NCBI RefSeq assembly: GCF_004345005.1
Contig: NZ_SMMX01000012.1
Location: forward strand, 32,436-96,435
Origin: Extibacter muris
Lineage (GTDB): Bacteria > Bacillota > Clostridia > Lachnospirales > Lachnospiraceae
DNA length: 64,000 nt
Direction of reading: 5' to 3'
Below the pieces are notes generated by a model. It was not told the DNA's origin, did not search any database, and was given only the letters and a program-made list of their open reading frames with translations. Positions 1 to 8,204 of the stretch are shown one piece after another (the stretch's first letter is position 1; every line of letters begins with the position of its first letter). The position numbers were made by a program, and so were the translations under genes.

Positions 1-239
1 AAATTGACAACAGATGGGTGCAGGAGATTGCTCCGCATGGAGCAATGAATTATAAATACACGCTGAAGGCCTACGATGAGGACGGGAACGAAAAGGATGT
101 TGTGTTTGAAACAAGCCGTATTTTGACAGATGATGCGTTTCTCTGCCTGAAAGTCAATTTTATACGGGGTGTGGTAACATGGGCAGAAGTTGAATACAAG
201 GAATTACCTGCGAGGGTTCAGCAGTATTATAACGAGTAG
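1..239 (+). CDS. YxeA-like (DUF1093-type) protein, C-terminal part
   Basis: The reading frame is open to the left edge (codons from base 3), so the gene starts outside the window. About 79 residues are visible. The sequence shows a YxeA-like pattern: Y-x-Y-x-L-x-A-Y-D-E-D-G-x-E, then a strand ending in LCLKVNF, and V-x-x-W-x-E-V followed by ELP near the C-terminus. YxeA-family proteins are small secreted or lipid-anchored oligonucleotide-binding-fold-like proteins of Firmicutes with no settled function. A signal peptide cannot be judged because the N-terminus is missing. Family assignment is by recalled pattern only. Confidence 0.6.
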   Translation, partial: IDNRWVQEIAPHGAMNYKYTLKAYDEDGNEKDVVFETSRILTDDAFLCLKVNFIRGVVTWAEVEYKELPARVQQYYNE

Positions 240-384
240 GTTAGAGCCCCTCCTAAATATAAATTAGTTGATTGTAAAAATACTTATTATTTTTCCTGCG
301 TTTAGTGTGTTGTATGCTGATCTGACCTGCATAGTGAAATCTTAAAGAAGAAAAATAATTGTTTGAAAAGGTTTTCCTGCAAAG

Positions 385-422
385 CAATACGCCTGTCTGC
401 AATTCTACAGACAGGCGTATTG
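385..422. terminator. Perfect 15-bp hairpin downstream of the YxeA-like gene
   Basis: Bases 385-399 and 408-422 are perfect inverted repeats around an 8-base loop. No run of T follows on either strand, so it is a weak candidate intrinsic terminator for the YxeA-like gene. The rest of 240-503 shows no gene. Confidence 0.4.
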
Positions 423-503
423 TACGTGTATGGTGTATGGTTGATCGGAATTGACCTGCGTTTGGGACAGGCTTTTTCTTTCAGTTCATCCCATTTAGAA
501 AGG

Positions 504-719
504 TTATTTTGTCACGATGGGCCTTCCATCTTTGTCAACTAATGGGCAAATGCCCCCGCCCGTTCCAAACTTTGCGACAATGTAATTAACGCCGGTTTCT
601 TTATCTACTACCACATAAAAGCCCTTAACGCTTCCCTCGGTTTCAGTAATTTCAAATCTCTTGTATAGGTTAAAATCAAAGTTCCTGTCTTGAAAAGATG
701 CGATAACTGATTTGGTACA
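504..719 (-). pseudogene. DUF6440-like protein, start lost
   Basis: This minus-strand frame is open from 719 to a TAA at 504-506 but has no ATG, GTG or TTG start in a plausible place. The translation contains KRFEITE, then VVVDKETGVNYIV, a GGGICPLVDKDG stretch and PIVTK at the end, which is the pattern of the small DUF6440 family (function unknown). It overlaps the tail of the membrane-protein frame at 676-916 in another phase. I infer a remnant whose start was lost or frame-shifted, but an unusual start codon cannot be excluded. Confidence 0.45.
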
Positions 720-916
720 TTACATAGCACCACGCCAATGCAAGGATCGGAGAACAGCACAGCAGGATAAACACAAGCTGGTCTGTCAATTCAACTCCCA
801 GCATGGCAAGAAGATGGCATATTCCAAAACAAATCCCTGCCGGAATGAAGAATGATACTAACAGCAGCACACGGCCTTTTTCAGCCCCGAATTTGAACAC
901 AAGGGGGGTACGGGTT
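676..916 (-). pseudogene. Small two-helix membrane protein, 5' truncated
   Basis: The frame encodes two hydrophobic segments (RVLLLVSFFIPAGICFGICHL and LVFILLCCSPILALAWCYVM) ending with YRIFSRQEL. Upstream it reads straight into sequence that on the other strand is the tail of an excisionase gene (908-979), so the annotated METRMALPTR start is an artefact of a rearrangement junction near 905-916. Family not recognised. It probably preceded the DUF6440-like frame in one transcript. Confidence 0.4.
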
Positions 917-979
917 GGTAATGCCATACGAGTTTCCAAAAAATCATTTGACGAATGGTTAGACGCGCAGACGTTCTAA
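908..979 (+). pseudogene. Excisionase (xis) 3' remnant
   Basis: The translation VRVGNAIRVSKKSFDEWLDAQTF with a TAA at 977-979 matches the last 23 residues of the intact excisionase at 17524-17730 (VRIGNAIRVSKKSFDEWLDAQAF). The N-terminal two thirds is gone, replaced by the membrane-protein fragment. It lies directly upstream of an integrase remnant in the same order (xis then int) as in the intact element, so this is a scar of a related integrative element. Confidence 0.75.
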
Positions 980-980
980 T

Positions 981-1658
981 CTTAGAAAGACAGAACTGAC
1001 AAGAGCTTCCAAGCAGGCCATTGAAATGTTGGGTCAAAAAGACATTTATTATATCTATACCCCGCTTATGCCGAATACCAGTACCCGTCTGATTCTGAAA
1101 AAGCCCAAAACAGATTCCAGCATCCGTAAAATCTGGCTGCCAAAGACGGTTGCCTATATCATCTGTGAATGGAAAAAGTCACAGGAAGAATTAAAGGGCT
1201 TTCTCGGTAACGAGTACCAGGATTTTGATTTGGTGGTTGCATTGCCAAATTGCATACCTTGCGAGAATCGGATTATCGAGAAAGAGTTTTATCTGCTGAA
1301 ACAAAAGGCAGGGCTCCCTAACGTCGTCTTTTACTCTTTGAGGCATTCCAGTACGACTTATAAGCTAAATAAAGCTCAACCACGGCGATCGAAGGCCACA
1401 CAGGGCGATACAGGACACGCAGAGATTGATATGATTACTAAGGTCTACGCTCATATTCTTGACGAGGACCGCAAGATCAACGCACAGAAATTTGAGAGCG
1501 CCTTCTATGCAAAGCCTGATATGAGGAATGTAACGCCTCCACATGAACTGCCTTCGGCACAAACCTTAGACTTGGCAGCTTTGATTGAGCAGCTTCAAAA
1601 ATGGCCGGAACTTGCAAGCACGCTGGCAGCTTTGATTTCAGGTCAAAAAGCGGTCTGA
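981..1658 (+). pseudogene. Tyrosine integrase, C-terminal remnant
   Basis: The frame is open from the xis stop and aligns over most of its length with the C-terminal half of the integrase at 16100-17503: ELTRASKQAIEMLGQKDIY, then ENRIIEKEF, SLRHSSTTYKL (the R of the HxxR box) and GHAEIDMITKVYAHI (catalytic H and Y). About the first 240 residues, with the arm-binding and SAM-like domains and the first catalytic Arg, are absent. The junction lies between the xis stop and codon 985-992. Without its N-terminus it should be inactive. The start at 1026 is only the first ATG, not a true start. Confidence 0.8.
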
Positions 1659-1666
1659 AATCTAAA

Positions 1667-1722
1667 ATTAGCAAAGAGGCAGATTTTATTAGTATAGATT
1701 TTTGTTTGTTTCCAATTAGCAA
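1667..1722. repeat. ATTAGCAA repeats between int remnant and att
   Basis: ATTAGCAA occurs at 1667-1674 and 1715-1722. The same octamer in the opposite orientation (TTGCTAAT) occurs three times between the intact integrase and its tRNA at 16044-16104. Position and repetition suggest arm-type integrase binding sites. Confidence 0.4.
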
Positions 1723-1808
1723 ATAATACATCGTAACTCATAAACAAACATGTTATCTTACAAACGGTATAATGGTTTGAAAGACAAGGTTTCGGATAAA
1801 CAAGAAAC

Positions 1809-1846
1809 GCCGAAAACCTTGATAAATCAAGACTTTCGGCGGGATT
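1809..1846 (+). terminator. Intrinsic terminator after integrase remnant
   Basis: CGCCGAAA (1809-1816) pairs with TTTCGGCG (1834-1841), with a further inner CTTGA/TCAAG stem, and is followed by GGATTTTT. It is oriented to stop transcription of the integrase remnant before the tRNA fragment. Confidence 0.6.
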
Positions 1847-1848
1847 TT

Positions 1849-1893
1849 TGGCGTACATGAGAGGATTTGAACCTCCGACCCCACGCTTAGGAG
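1849..1893 (-). other. tRNA-Arg(CCU) 3' fragment (attachment-site remnant)
   Basis: Read on the minus strand this is the anticodon loop CTCCTAA, anticodon 3' arm, variable loop, T arm and acceptor 3' strand with CCA of a tRNA-Arg. It matches the intact gene at 15841-15917 except in the acceptor (CATGTAC instead of CGTGGAC). It lies about 190 bp after the integrase remnant and faces it, the same geometry as int/tRNA in the intact element, so it is read as an att half. The 5' half is missing, cut where the IS66 region begins. Confidence 0.75.
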
Positions 1894-1913
1894 TTGGAGT
1901 AATTCACTATAAT

Positions 1914-3530
1914 TCACATGCGATCTTTGATAGATTGGAGTTTTTCACTCCAGGGTGCCAGATCCGCCAGCTGTTCATCGGTCATCTCTTTATCTGGCCG
2001 GTGCTCCAGCAGAAATTTAAGATATCCGTAAATATTCAGCCCATGTGCTTTTGCCATCTCAACCATTGTGTAGATCACTGCGCTGGCATTCGCTCCGTCA
2101 ACGGAACTGCTGAACAGCCAGTTCTTCCGCCCCACTGCGAATGGACGGATCGCATTCTCGCTGAGATTATTGGTAAAGCTGCAGCGCCCGTCTTCCAGAT
2201 AGGTCTCTGCTGTATCACGCCGGTTGAGAACGTAATTCACCGCTTTATCCATCCGGGTATTCCGGACCGGCCTCTGCTGATCGAGTCACGACCAGAAAGC
2301 CTCCAGAACAGGTTTTTCCTTCTCGAGACGCAGCTGTTTCCTTTTTTCAAAATCACCGGGATATTTTTGGTTAATGGAGTCCTCAATGGCGAATAACCGG
2401 TTGCAGTACTGGACTCCCTGTACTGCCGGCTGGCTGTAGTCATACTGCTTTCCTTTGGGGACAGCGTCGATAAAGTATCGGCGGATATGCGCCCAGCAGG
2501 AACAGCGTCTGATCCCCGGCAGATTGTTGTACCCCTGATAGTCGTCAGTTTCCAGATATCCATGGTAGCCTTCCAGAAACTCCTTTGCATGGCTGCCGCT
2601 TCTGGTCGGGGAATAGCCATACAGGATGATCGCCGGAAGCCCGTCCTCGCCGCTGCGGAACAGCCACATGAATGACTGGGTCTGGGCCCTGCGTCCTTCC
2701 TCATTCAGCACCTGGACTCTTGTCTCATCTGCCATCGCAAACTCTCGTTTCAGAAGCTCCCGATGAAAGTAATCATACATTGGCTGAAAATAGTTCTGCG
2801 AACAGTAGATGATCCAGTTGGCAAGAGTGGTGCGGCTGATCTGGGCACCATACTGCTTCCAGTCTTTCTCCTGCCGGTAAAGGGGAAGCCCATTGGCATA
2901 CTTCTGATACATGGTCCATGCAACGGCAGAAGCCGAGGCAGGGCCTTTCCCAACCAGAGCCGCCGGGACCTGGGACTTTACGATCACGGGTTTTTCCGTA
3001 TCGCCGAGTCCTTCCTTGCAGGATGGGCATCCGTAACTCTGGCTGTAGTATTCGATCACTTTACAGGTGGCAGGAATGAATTACAGTTCCCGGCGGACAT
3101 ACTCCTCGCCGACCAGGACCATCTGCGTACCACAGACCGGGCAGATCTGCTCTTCTTCCGGGAGAGGTATCACTACTTTTTCAACCTTCAGGCCTTTAAA
3201 GAGCTCTTCATGCGTTGCCTTCTTTTTGCGGGTATGCTCCCGGATTACCGTTTCTTCTTCCAGCAGGGATGGATCCTGTTCCACTTCCGCTTCATCGAAG
3301 AGATTCTGTTGTCCCGGAATATCATCGGATCTTCTTTCGCTGGAAGAGCCGAAAAGTTTTTTGGTAAGATAGTCCACCTGTTCCTGGAGTGCTTTCTCGT
3401 GACTGGATTTTTCGTCAATAATAAGACGGAGGGATTTGATCAGCTCAGTCTGTTCAGATATCATTGTTTTTAGTTGTGATACTGTATCTTTCAGCTCTCT
3501 GAGCTGGATATCTTTCGCACTGGAAGCCAT
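1914..3530 (-). pseudogene. IS66 transposase TnpC with two nonsense codons
   Basis: Three frames at 3530-3081, 3059-2286 and 2252-1914 lie in the same phase and are separated only by stop codons: TAA at 3083-3081 (after EYVRREL) and TGA at 2288-2286 (after EAFWS). Both fit single-base changes, GAA to TAA and TGG to TGA. The N-terminal part has the coiled-coil leader and the CPVCG zinc-finger-like motif. The middle carries the DDE domain (MADETRVQVLNEE), and the last part has the conserved LSENAIRPFAVGRKNWLF block. Total length (539 codons) is normal for TnpC. Unless read through, it is inactive. Confidence 0.85.
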
Positions 3531-3673
3531 CGTTTCCCTCCTCGGATTTGATACCTTTATTATACCAGAAACGGGGCTTTTGCTAAAGAAGAATCGCTCC
3601 TGAAAAACGCCGAATTTACAGGGGATTTCAGGATTTTTCTATGCAGGATTTTTGCTGAAATCCAGATGGTTTT

Positions 3674-4015
3674 TTACTCTGCCTTGAGGGCTTTTGGCTG
3701 GCCAATATCGATCCCCGACATCAGCCAGTCGAACTCCCTCCAGGATAGATCCCGGACCTCCGACTGCTTCCTGGGCCATTGATAGCCGCCGCGGACAGAC
3801 AACCGCTTATAGATCAGAACGAAGCCGTCAGGTTCCCGGAACAAGGCTTTAATCCTGTCCCGTCTTCTTCCACAGAAAAGGAAGAGAGCGCTGGACGATG
3901 GATCCATCTTAAGCTGGTCTTCGATAACGGCGCAGAGCCCGTCAATGGATTTCCGCATATCTGTGTAGCCGCAGACAATGTAGATCTTCTCGAGCCCGGA
4001 AATGTCACCTAACAT
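3674..4015 (-). CDS. tnpB: IS66 accessory protein TnpB (orf2)
   Basis: This 113-aa protein matches the IS66 orf2 family: it opens with MLGDISGLEKIYIVCGYTDMR and continues with the characteristic FCGRRRDRIKAL, YKRLSVRGGYQWPR and LSWREFDWLMSGID blocks. TnpB is needed with TnpA and TnpC for IS66 transposition, with unclear molecular role. The frame is intact, starts with ATG after a TAGGAG site 7-8 bases upstream, and follows the tnpA stub by 8 bases. Its partners here are broken, so it is probably a passenger. Confidence 0.85.
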   Translation of the reverse strand: MLGDISGLEKIYIVCGYTDMRKSIDGLCAVIEDQLKMDPSSSALFLFCGRRRDRIKALFREPDGFVLIYKRLSVRGGYQWPRKQSEVRDLSWREFDWLMSGIDIGQPKALKAE

Positions 4016-4023
4016 GAGAGCTC

Positions 4024-4098
4024 CTAGAGCAGGCGGAATGCCCTGGCCAGCAGGACAGGGTCTGCATCATTGCTGATGCGGACCGTGATATCCTTCAT
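4024..4098 (-). pseudogene. IS66 tnpA stub
   Basis: A 24-codon frame beginning MKDITVRISNDADP and ending ARAFRLL lies just upstream of tnpB in the tnpA position. TnpA of IS66 is normally above 90 residues with an N-terminal helix-turn-helix. This fragment keeps only what looks like the C-terminal end, with an accidental ATG. Confidence 0.5.
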
Positions 4099-4149
4099 AG
4101 CAACTGGCTATTTGATGACACAAGAGGGAATTCTGTTCGATTCCCCGCC

Positions 4150-4230
4150 CGCTTATGTTGTGGTTGTGGTGACTAAAATATAACACAAAGGAGAGAACCC
4201 TGTATTTTAATTATTCAGTTGTAACACATG
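4150..4230 (-). mobile_element. IS481-like element, left-end fragment (part 1)
   Basis: Reading on the minus strand, 4230-4212 is identical to 28402-28420, the inner left end of the IS481-like element, and 4195-4150 is nearly identical to the transposase promoter/leader at about 28438-28482. The copy is cut by IS66 sequence near 4150, before the transposase start codon. Its outermost 19-22 bases are at 15650-15671, separated from this part by the inserted 11.4-kb transposon. Confidence 0.8.
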
Positions 4231-4250
4231 GGTTAAACCAGATAGGGATA
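4231..4250 (+). repeat. Left terminal inverted repeat of the transposon
   Basis: It matches the reverse complement of 15630-15649 at 15 of 20 positions, including an unbroken AAACCAGATA. Likely a binding site for the serine recombinase. Confidence 0.65.
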
Positions 4251-4266
4251 AAAATAGATATGTATG

Positions 4267-4292
4267 GGCAGGAGCATAGATTTTCTCCTGCC
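4267..4292 (-). terminator. Hairpin after recombinase gene
   Basis: GGCAGGAG (4267-4274) and CTCCTGCC (4285-4292) pair around a 10-base loop, 12 bases past the recombinase stop. There is no clear T-run, so the terminator role is tentative. A second small repeat (CGCCTA/TAGGCG) overlaps the stop codon. Confidence 0.4.
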
Positions 4293-4303
4293 ACGCCTAT
4301 ATA

Positions 4304-5962
4304 TTAGGCGGTTTGACGTGTAGTATGCTGCATATATGCCTTTTCCATTTCCCGCATTTCTTCATCCGTTGGAATGTCTACAATCCCAACATAGGAATAA
4401 TAGATGTCGATTTTCTGTGTCCGTTTCCCGTCCTTTTTCTCACGTTCATGGATTACGATTTTATCCACAAAGGTATTTAAGATTTCGGGCGTCAATTCGT
4501 CAATGCGGGTGTACTTTTTGGTGTCGGCTATCAGCTTGGAAACATTGGTGATTTCCGTGTCGGCTTCACTGACCTCGGCGGTCAGGGTTTCAATTTCCTG
4601 TTTTAGCTGTTCCTGCTCAGCTTCATATCCGTCCGACAGCTTGTAAAAGCGTTCGTCATTCAGCTTTCCATTGACATTATCCTCATAGATTTTACGGAAC
4701 AGGCGGTCAAGCTCATCTATCCGTTTTTCATCTTTTTCAATCTGTTTCTGCTTTGCAGATAACTCGTATCTGCGTTCTGCAAGGGTAGTGTCAATCTGCT
4801 GTTTGATAAATACACGCTCAAACTGCTGCAAATAAGACAGGAAATGCTGAAGCTGTTTCAGCACCAACTGGTTTAATGCGTCCTCTCGGATATAGTGCTG
4901 TGTGCAGTTCTGTGTACGGCTTGTCCTTTTATACATGGAACAACGGAAATGCACATATCCGTTTGCTGCTGCCAAGCTGAGTTTTGCCCCGCAGTCGGCA
5001 CAATAGAGCAGACTTGAAAACATGCTTGTCATCCCGCTTTTGGTCGGTCTACGTTTGTTCTCCCGTATCGTCTGGACTTTTTCCCACATATCTCTGTCAA
5101 TGATGGGGGTATGGGCATTTTCGATGTATGCCCGCCTGTCTTTTGCCGTAGGGATGCGTTTCCTGCTTTTAAATCCTAACCTCGTGGATTTGAAGCTTTC
5201 CGTTATGCCAATATATGCCACGTTTTCCAGGATGGCAGCTACGGTAGCAGATTCCCAACAATATGGGTTCTCCGACACTTTTGCAACACCGATTCCCTTT
5301 GATGCTTTATAGGCTGATGGGGTAAGCACCTTATTTTTCCATAGGATTGTGGCTATATCCGACACACCCTTTCCCTGCATACAGAGGGAGAATATCCTAC
5401 GGACAACCGCCGCAGCTTCTTCATCCACAAGCCAGCGTGTCTTGTCGTCTGGATTCCGTAAATATCCGTAGGGCGGTGCTCCCAGATGTTCGCCTGCAAG
5501 CCCTTTCGCTTTCTTGACTTCCTTTACCTTTTTGCTCGTGCTTTTTGGATACCATTCGTTGAAAAGGTTGGTAAAGGCGGCAAATTCATTGCTTTCAAGA
5601 CTGCCCGTGTCCACGTTGTCCATGATGGCGATAAACCTCACGCCCGCTTCTGGGTAGATGATTTCGGAGTAAGAGCCGACCTCGATATAGTTCCTGCCGA
5701 AACGGGATAAGTCTTTTACAATGACCGTTTTTACAATCCCTTTTTCAATATCTGCCGACATTTCCTTAAAGCTTGGGCGGTCAAAATTCGTACCCGTATA
5801 ACCGTCGTCAACATAGAATTTCGGGTTGGGAAAACCGTGTTCCTTGGCGTATTTTATCAGATATTCTTTCTGGTTTACAATGCTGTTGCTTTCGCCTTCC
5901 CGTCCGTCATCTTGGCTTAATCTACAATATAATGCCGTAAACTCTTCCTGCTGTCTTTTCAT
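4304..5962 (-). CDS. Large serine recombinase (TndX/TnpX-like)
   Basis: About 552 residues from the chosen start MKRQQEEF, which has an AAAGGAGA site; the 20 extra residues upstream lack one. The N-terminal resolvase domain begins ALYCRLSQDDG, with catalytic Ser in the YCRLS motif, and continues with DDGYTGTNFDRP and IVKDLSRFGRNY. A recombinase domain follows (APPYGYLRNP), then a zinc ribbon (LLYCADCGAKL, with a further Cys at RCSMY) and a long coiled coil (KQKQIEKDEKRIDELDRLF). Such enzymes excise and insert their transposon as a circle through a 2-bp crossover without host factors. It sits at the left end of the element, next to its terminal repeat. Confidence 0.9.
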   Translation of the reverse strand: MKRQQEEFTALYCRLSQDDGREGESNSIVNQKEYLIKYAKEHGFPNPKFYVDDGYTGTNFDRPSFKEMSADIEKGIVKTVIVKDLSRFGRNYIEVGSYSEIIYPEAGVRFIAIMDNVDTGSLESNEFAAFTNLFNEWYPKSTSKKVKEVKKAKGLAGEHLGAPPYGYLRNPDDKTRWLVDEEAAAVVRRIFSLCMQGKGVSDIATILWKNKVLTPSAYKASKGIGVAKVSENPYCWESATVAAILENVAYIGITESFKSTRLGFKSRKRIPTAKDRRAYIENAHTPIIDRDMWEKVQTIRENKRRPTKSGMTSMFSSLLYCADCGAKLSLAAANGYVHFRCSMYKRTSRTQNCTQHYIREDALNQLVLKQLQHFLSYLQQFERVFIKQQIDTTLAERRYELSAKQKQIEKDEKRIDELDRLFRKIYEDNVNGKLNDERFYKLSDGYEAEQEQLKQEIETLTAEVSEADTEITNVSKLIADTKKYTRIDELTPEILNTFVDKIVIHEREKKDGKRTQKIDIYYSYVGIVDIPTDEEMREMEKAYMQHTTRQTA

Positions 5963-6070
5963 AAAGCTCTCCTTTCCGACAGCAGACACGGTATTGTGAA
6001 GTGTAGGTACAGCATACCACATCTGCCCTTAAAATTCAACGCTTTAAAGCGATAATTCTTCCGCCGCCTG

Positions 6071-6373
6071 CTATTCCCCGTCATCATCACCCCAATTCTC
6101 CCCGTCATAAAATCCATAACCGTGTGTGCCACGCCGAAATATATCCGCAAGAATACAGAGCAAATCCCGCCCGTCTTTTCGGAAATGGGCGTTGACGGTG
6201 TATTCCGTGCTGCCGATTTTTTCGCTAAGGCTTGTCGGCTCTGGGATGCGGACAAGGGGCGTGACATTCTCGGCGGGCGGCAGAGGGGGATATATTTTGT
6301 CGGGATTTACCATAGGGGCGTCTTTGTATTCTTCCATAATTGACTGTATTTCTTCCTCGGACAGCCTGCTCAT
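6071..6373 (-). CDS. TnpW-like transposon protein
   Basis: The 100-aa protein has an acidic, proline-rich N-terminus and a central SEKIGSTEYTVNAHFRKDGRD block followed by ILADIFRRG. The block resembles the short TnpW proteins of Tn4451-like elements (IGxTxYxVxxHFS). Function unknown. The start overlaps the relaxase stop by 4 bases, so the two are translationally coupled. The C-terminus is very acidic (GDDDGE). Confidence 0.5.
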   Translation of the reverse strand: MSRLSEEEIQSIMEEYKDAPMVNPDKIYPPLPPAENVTPLVRIPEPTSLSEKIGSTEYTVNAHFRKDGRDLLCILADIFRRGTHGYGFYDGENWGDDDGE

Positions 6374-7734
6374 CGCAATGATTCCTCCCTCCTGTGTTCT
6401 GTTTTAGTTGGCTGCTTCTGATGATTTGACCGTTGGTTTTCTATCGTGTCATGGATTTGGTTTAAACAGTCGTCAATGTGTGCGGAGCGTTTTTCAATCC
6501 CGTCTGCATATTTCAGCCGCTTTCGTAGTTCGGTTATCTGCTCCGTCACGCCATTTTTTTCGGCTCTTAATGTTTCTTTTTCGGCTGGTGAAGCACGTCG
6601 TATTTTATTCTGCAAGTGCCGCCGATAATCGGTAAGCCGTTCCATTTCCGACTGATTTTTGTCCCTGTCAGCGTGTAAATCAGAGAGGGTGGAGATGTTA
6701 TTCTTTGACATATAGCGCACCTGTGCGGTAATCTCATCCAGTTTCAAAAGCTCCTCTTTCATCAGCGGGCTTGTAGGCTTGTAGTCCGTTCCTTTCGGAA
6801 ATATCCCCAATTGGTAGCACCAGTAGTAATACAACGCTAAGATTCCAGTGGTTTTTTGATGCGGTTTCCACGCTTTTTTATATTCCTCTGGCATATAGGG
6901 AGAGTAGGAAATCCTCGCTTTGTAGTTCCCGTATCTTGCCCTTGTCCCTAAATGTGAGCGGATAAAATCGGGCGTTAAGCGCTCGTCAAGCGTATCTAAC
7001 CTTGTGAAGTGTTTATACTGCGGCAGCTTCATCTTCCAATGGCTTCCCGAAAAATCAACCTCATACCCTTTGTCGGTAAGGTATTTCATCATATGCGGAA
7101 TATCACGGCTGCCGCTGATTGCCTCTGTTAAATCTTCCAGATAGACATTGTAACGTGTCGGCTTTCCGCTTTTCTCATCCAGATACAGCGGTCTTGACGG
7201 GGCTTTCCTGGGGTTCTCAATCACCGACAATCCGTACTCTCGGCACAAGTGATCGGACACTTCCCTTAACCGTTTCTGCTCCGATTTTGAGTAATTATAT
7301 TTCTTCCCGTCCAGATACGAAACAGAGTTAAAACAGAAATGGTTATGGAGATGCCCTCTGTCAAGGTGGGTGGCAACGATTATCTGGTATTTGTCTCCCC
7401 ACATTTCCCCTGCCAGTTTTAAACCGATTTCATGGCACTGTTCGGGCGTTCCCTCGTCTGGCTTGAAGCTCTGGTAGCCGTGCCATGCGATATAACCGCT
7501 TGTCTTTTGGTACTGCTTTTTCGTTAAAATCATCTGTTGCAGGGCAGTTTCTTTTAAACAGTTGAGGGCGGAAACATATTCGCCGCTGTCTGTTTTCTCT
7601 GGATTTTTCACATAGGAAAACACATGGAAGAAGTCCTGCATATCCTCATTCGGCACGGTCTTTTCTGGATTTTCTACATAGTCAATCAAATCTTTTAAGT
7701 TCCCCTTGATGTGCCAAAGGCTTGTTACCGCCAT
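6370..7734 (-). CDS. mobA: Relaxase (MobA/VirD2 family)
   Basis: About 454 residues from MAVTSLWHIKG. The relaxase domain occupies roughly the first 210 residues, with the metal-binding histidine motif in HLDRGHLHNHFCFN and the conserved GHLHNH arrangement. The C-terminal third is coiled-coil (ADRDKNQSEMERLTDYRRHLQNK). It nicks DNA at oriT and pilots the strand during conjugation, using a transfer apparatus supplied by another element, since none is encoded here. The ATG at 7734 is chosen because it lies 1 base after the mobC stop; an in-frame upstream ATG inside mobC has no good site. Confidence 0.9.
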   Translation of the reverse strand: MAVTSLWHIKGNLKDLIDYVENPEKTVPNEDMQDFFHVFSYVKNPEKTDSGEYVSALNCLKETALQQMILTKKQYQKTSGYIAWHGYQSFKPDEGTPEQCHEIGLKLAGEMWGDKYQIIVATHLDRGHLHNHFCFNSVSYLDGKKYNYSKSEQKRLREVSDHLCREYGLSVIENPRKAPSRPLYLDEKSGKPTRYNVYLEDLTEAISGSRDIPHMMKYLTDKGYEVDFSGSHWKMKLPQYKHFTRLDTLDERLTPDFIRSHLGTRARYGNYKARISYSPYMPEEYKKAWKPHQKTTGILALYYYWCYQLGIFPKGTDYKPTSPLMKEELLKLDEITAQVRYMSKNNISTLSDLHADRDKNQSEMERLTDYRRHLQNKIRRASPAEKETLRAEKNGVTEQITELRKRLKYADGIEKRSAHIDDCLNQIHDTIENQRSNHQKQPTKTEHRREESLR

Positions 7735-7735
7735 A

Positions 7736-8092
7736 TCAGACCGCCCCTTTCCCTGCATAATCTTCGATGTCAAACGGCTGCGGCATGGTAAACCTCTGCT
7801 GTAAATCTACCGTCAACTGCTCAATCTCCTTGCAGATTTCAGCGGCGGTAGGGAAGTAGGGAATGCACTTTTTAAAGGCGGCGTGTACCTCATAAAGTGT
7901 ATTTAACAGCTCCCAAAACTCGACTTGCGGCACTGGCTGCGGGGCGATTCCCCTGCATAGCTGGCGCATAAATTCCGCTGCGGACAGACCGCAAGCGGCG
8001 GCACAATTCTTTAAATGCCTGCTTTCTTCCTCATTCAATCGGACAGTAATCGGGACATTCCGCACGTTCTTTTCTGATTTTTCTCTGTTCAT
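7736..8092 (-). CDS. mobC: Mobilization accessory protein MobC
   Basis: About 118 residues beginning MNREKSEKNVRNVPITVRLNEEE, a ribbon-helix-helix opening, followed by HLKNCAAACGLSAAEFMRQL and a helical C-terminus. MobC proteins bind oriT and help the relaxase open it. The ATG at 8092 follows a GGAGG. It lies between the candidate oriT and mobA and is coupled to mobA. Confidence 0.85.
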   Translation of the reverse strand: MNREKSEKNVRNVPITVRLNEEESRHLKNCAAACGLSAAEFMRQLCRGIAPQPVPQVEFWELLNTLYEVHAAFKKCIPYFPTAAEICKEIEQLTVDLQQRFTMPQPFDIEDYAGKGAV

Positions 8093-8136
8093 TTTCCTTA
8101 ATCCTCCAGTCTTGAATTTCATTTTTAACAGGGTAT

Positions 8137-8204
8137 TCAGGGATGTTCCCTGAGTAAATCCACACGCCTTTAGGCTGTGGATTGGATTGTGGCTGACACA
8201 ATCC
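8137..8204. other. Candidate oriT (three inverted repeats)
   Basis: Upstream of mobC are TCAGGGA/TCCCTGA (8137-8143, 8147-8153), ATCCACA/TGTGGAT (about 8158-8182) and GGATTGTG/CACAATCC (8184-8191, 8197-8204), all perfect. Clustered inverted repeats next to mobC/mobA are the usual oriT arrangement. The nick site is not identified. The rest of 8205-8729 holds no supported gene. Confidence 0.5.

Larger units (their letters stand above)
1894..4150 (-). mobile_element. Degenerate IS66-family insertion sequence
   Basis: The segment holds the IS66 gene set in order on the minus strand: a tnpA stub (4024-4098), intact tnpB (3674-4015) and an interrupted tnpC (1914-3530). I could not find matching terminal inverted repeats, so the borders are estimates: the left one is where the tRNA fragment ends and the right one where IS481-like sequence begins. 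The full-length tnpA is missing, so the right end is probably deleted. It is not expected to transpose. Confidence 0.6.

Noticed and set aside
385..422. Riboswitch
   Set aside because: A single simple hairpin with no conserved aptamer sequence.
2763..3473. Plus-strand ORF of 236 aa across the IS66
   Set aside because: Antisense shadow of tnpC without motifs or start signals.
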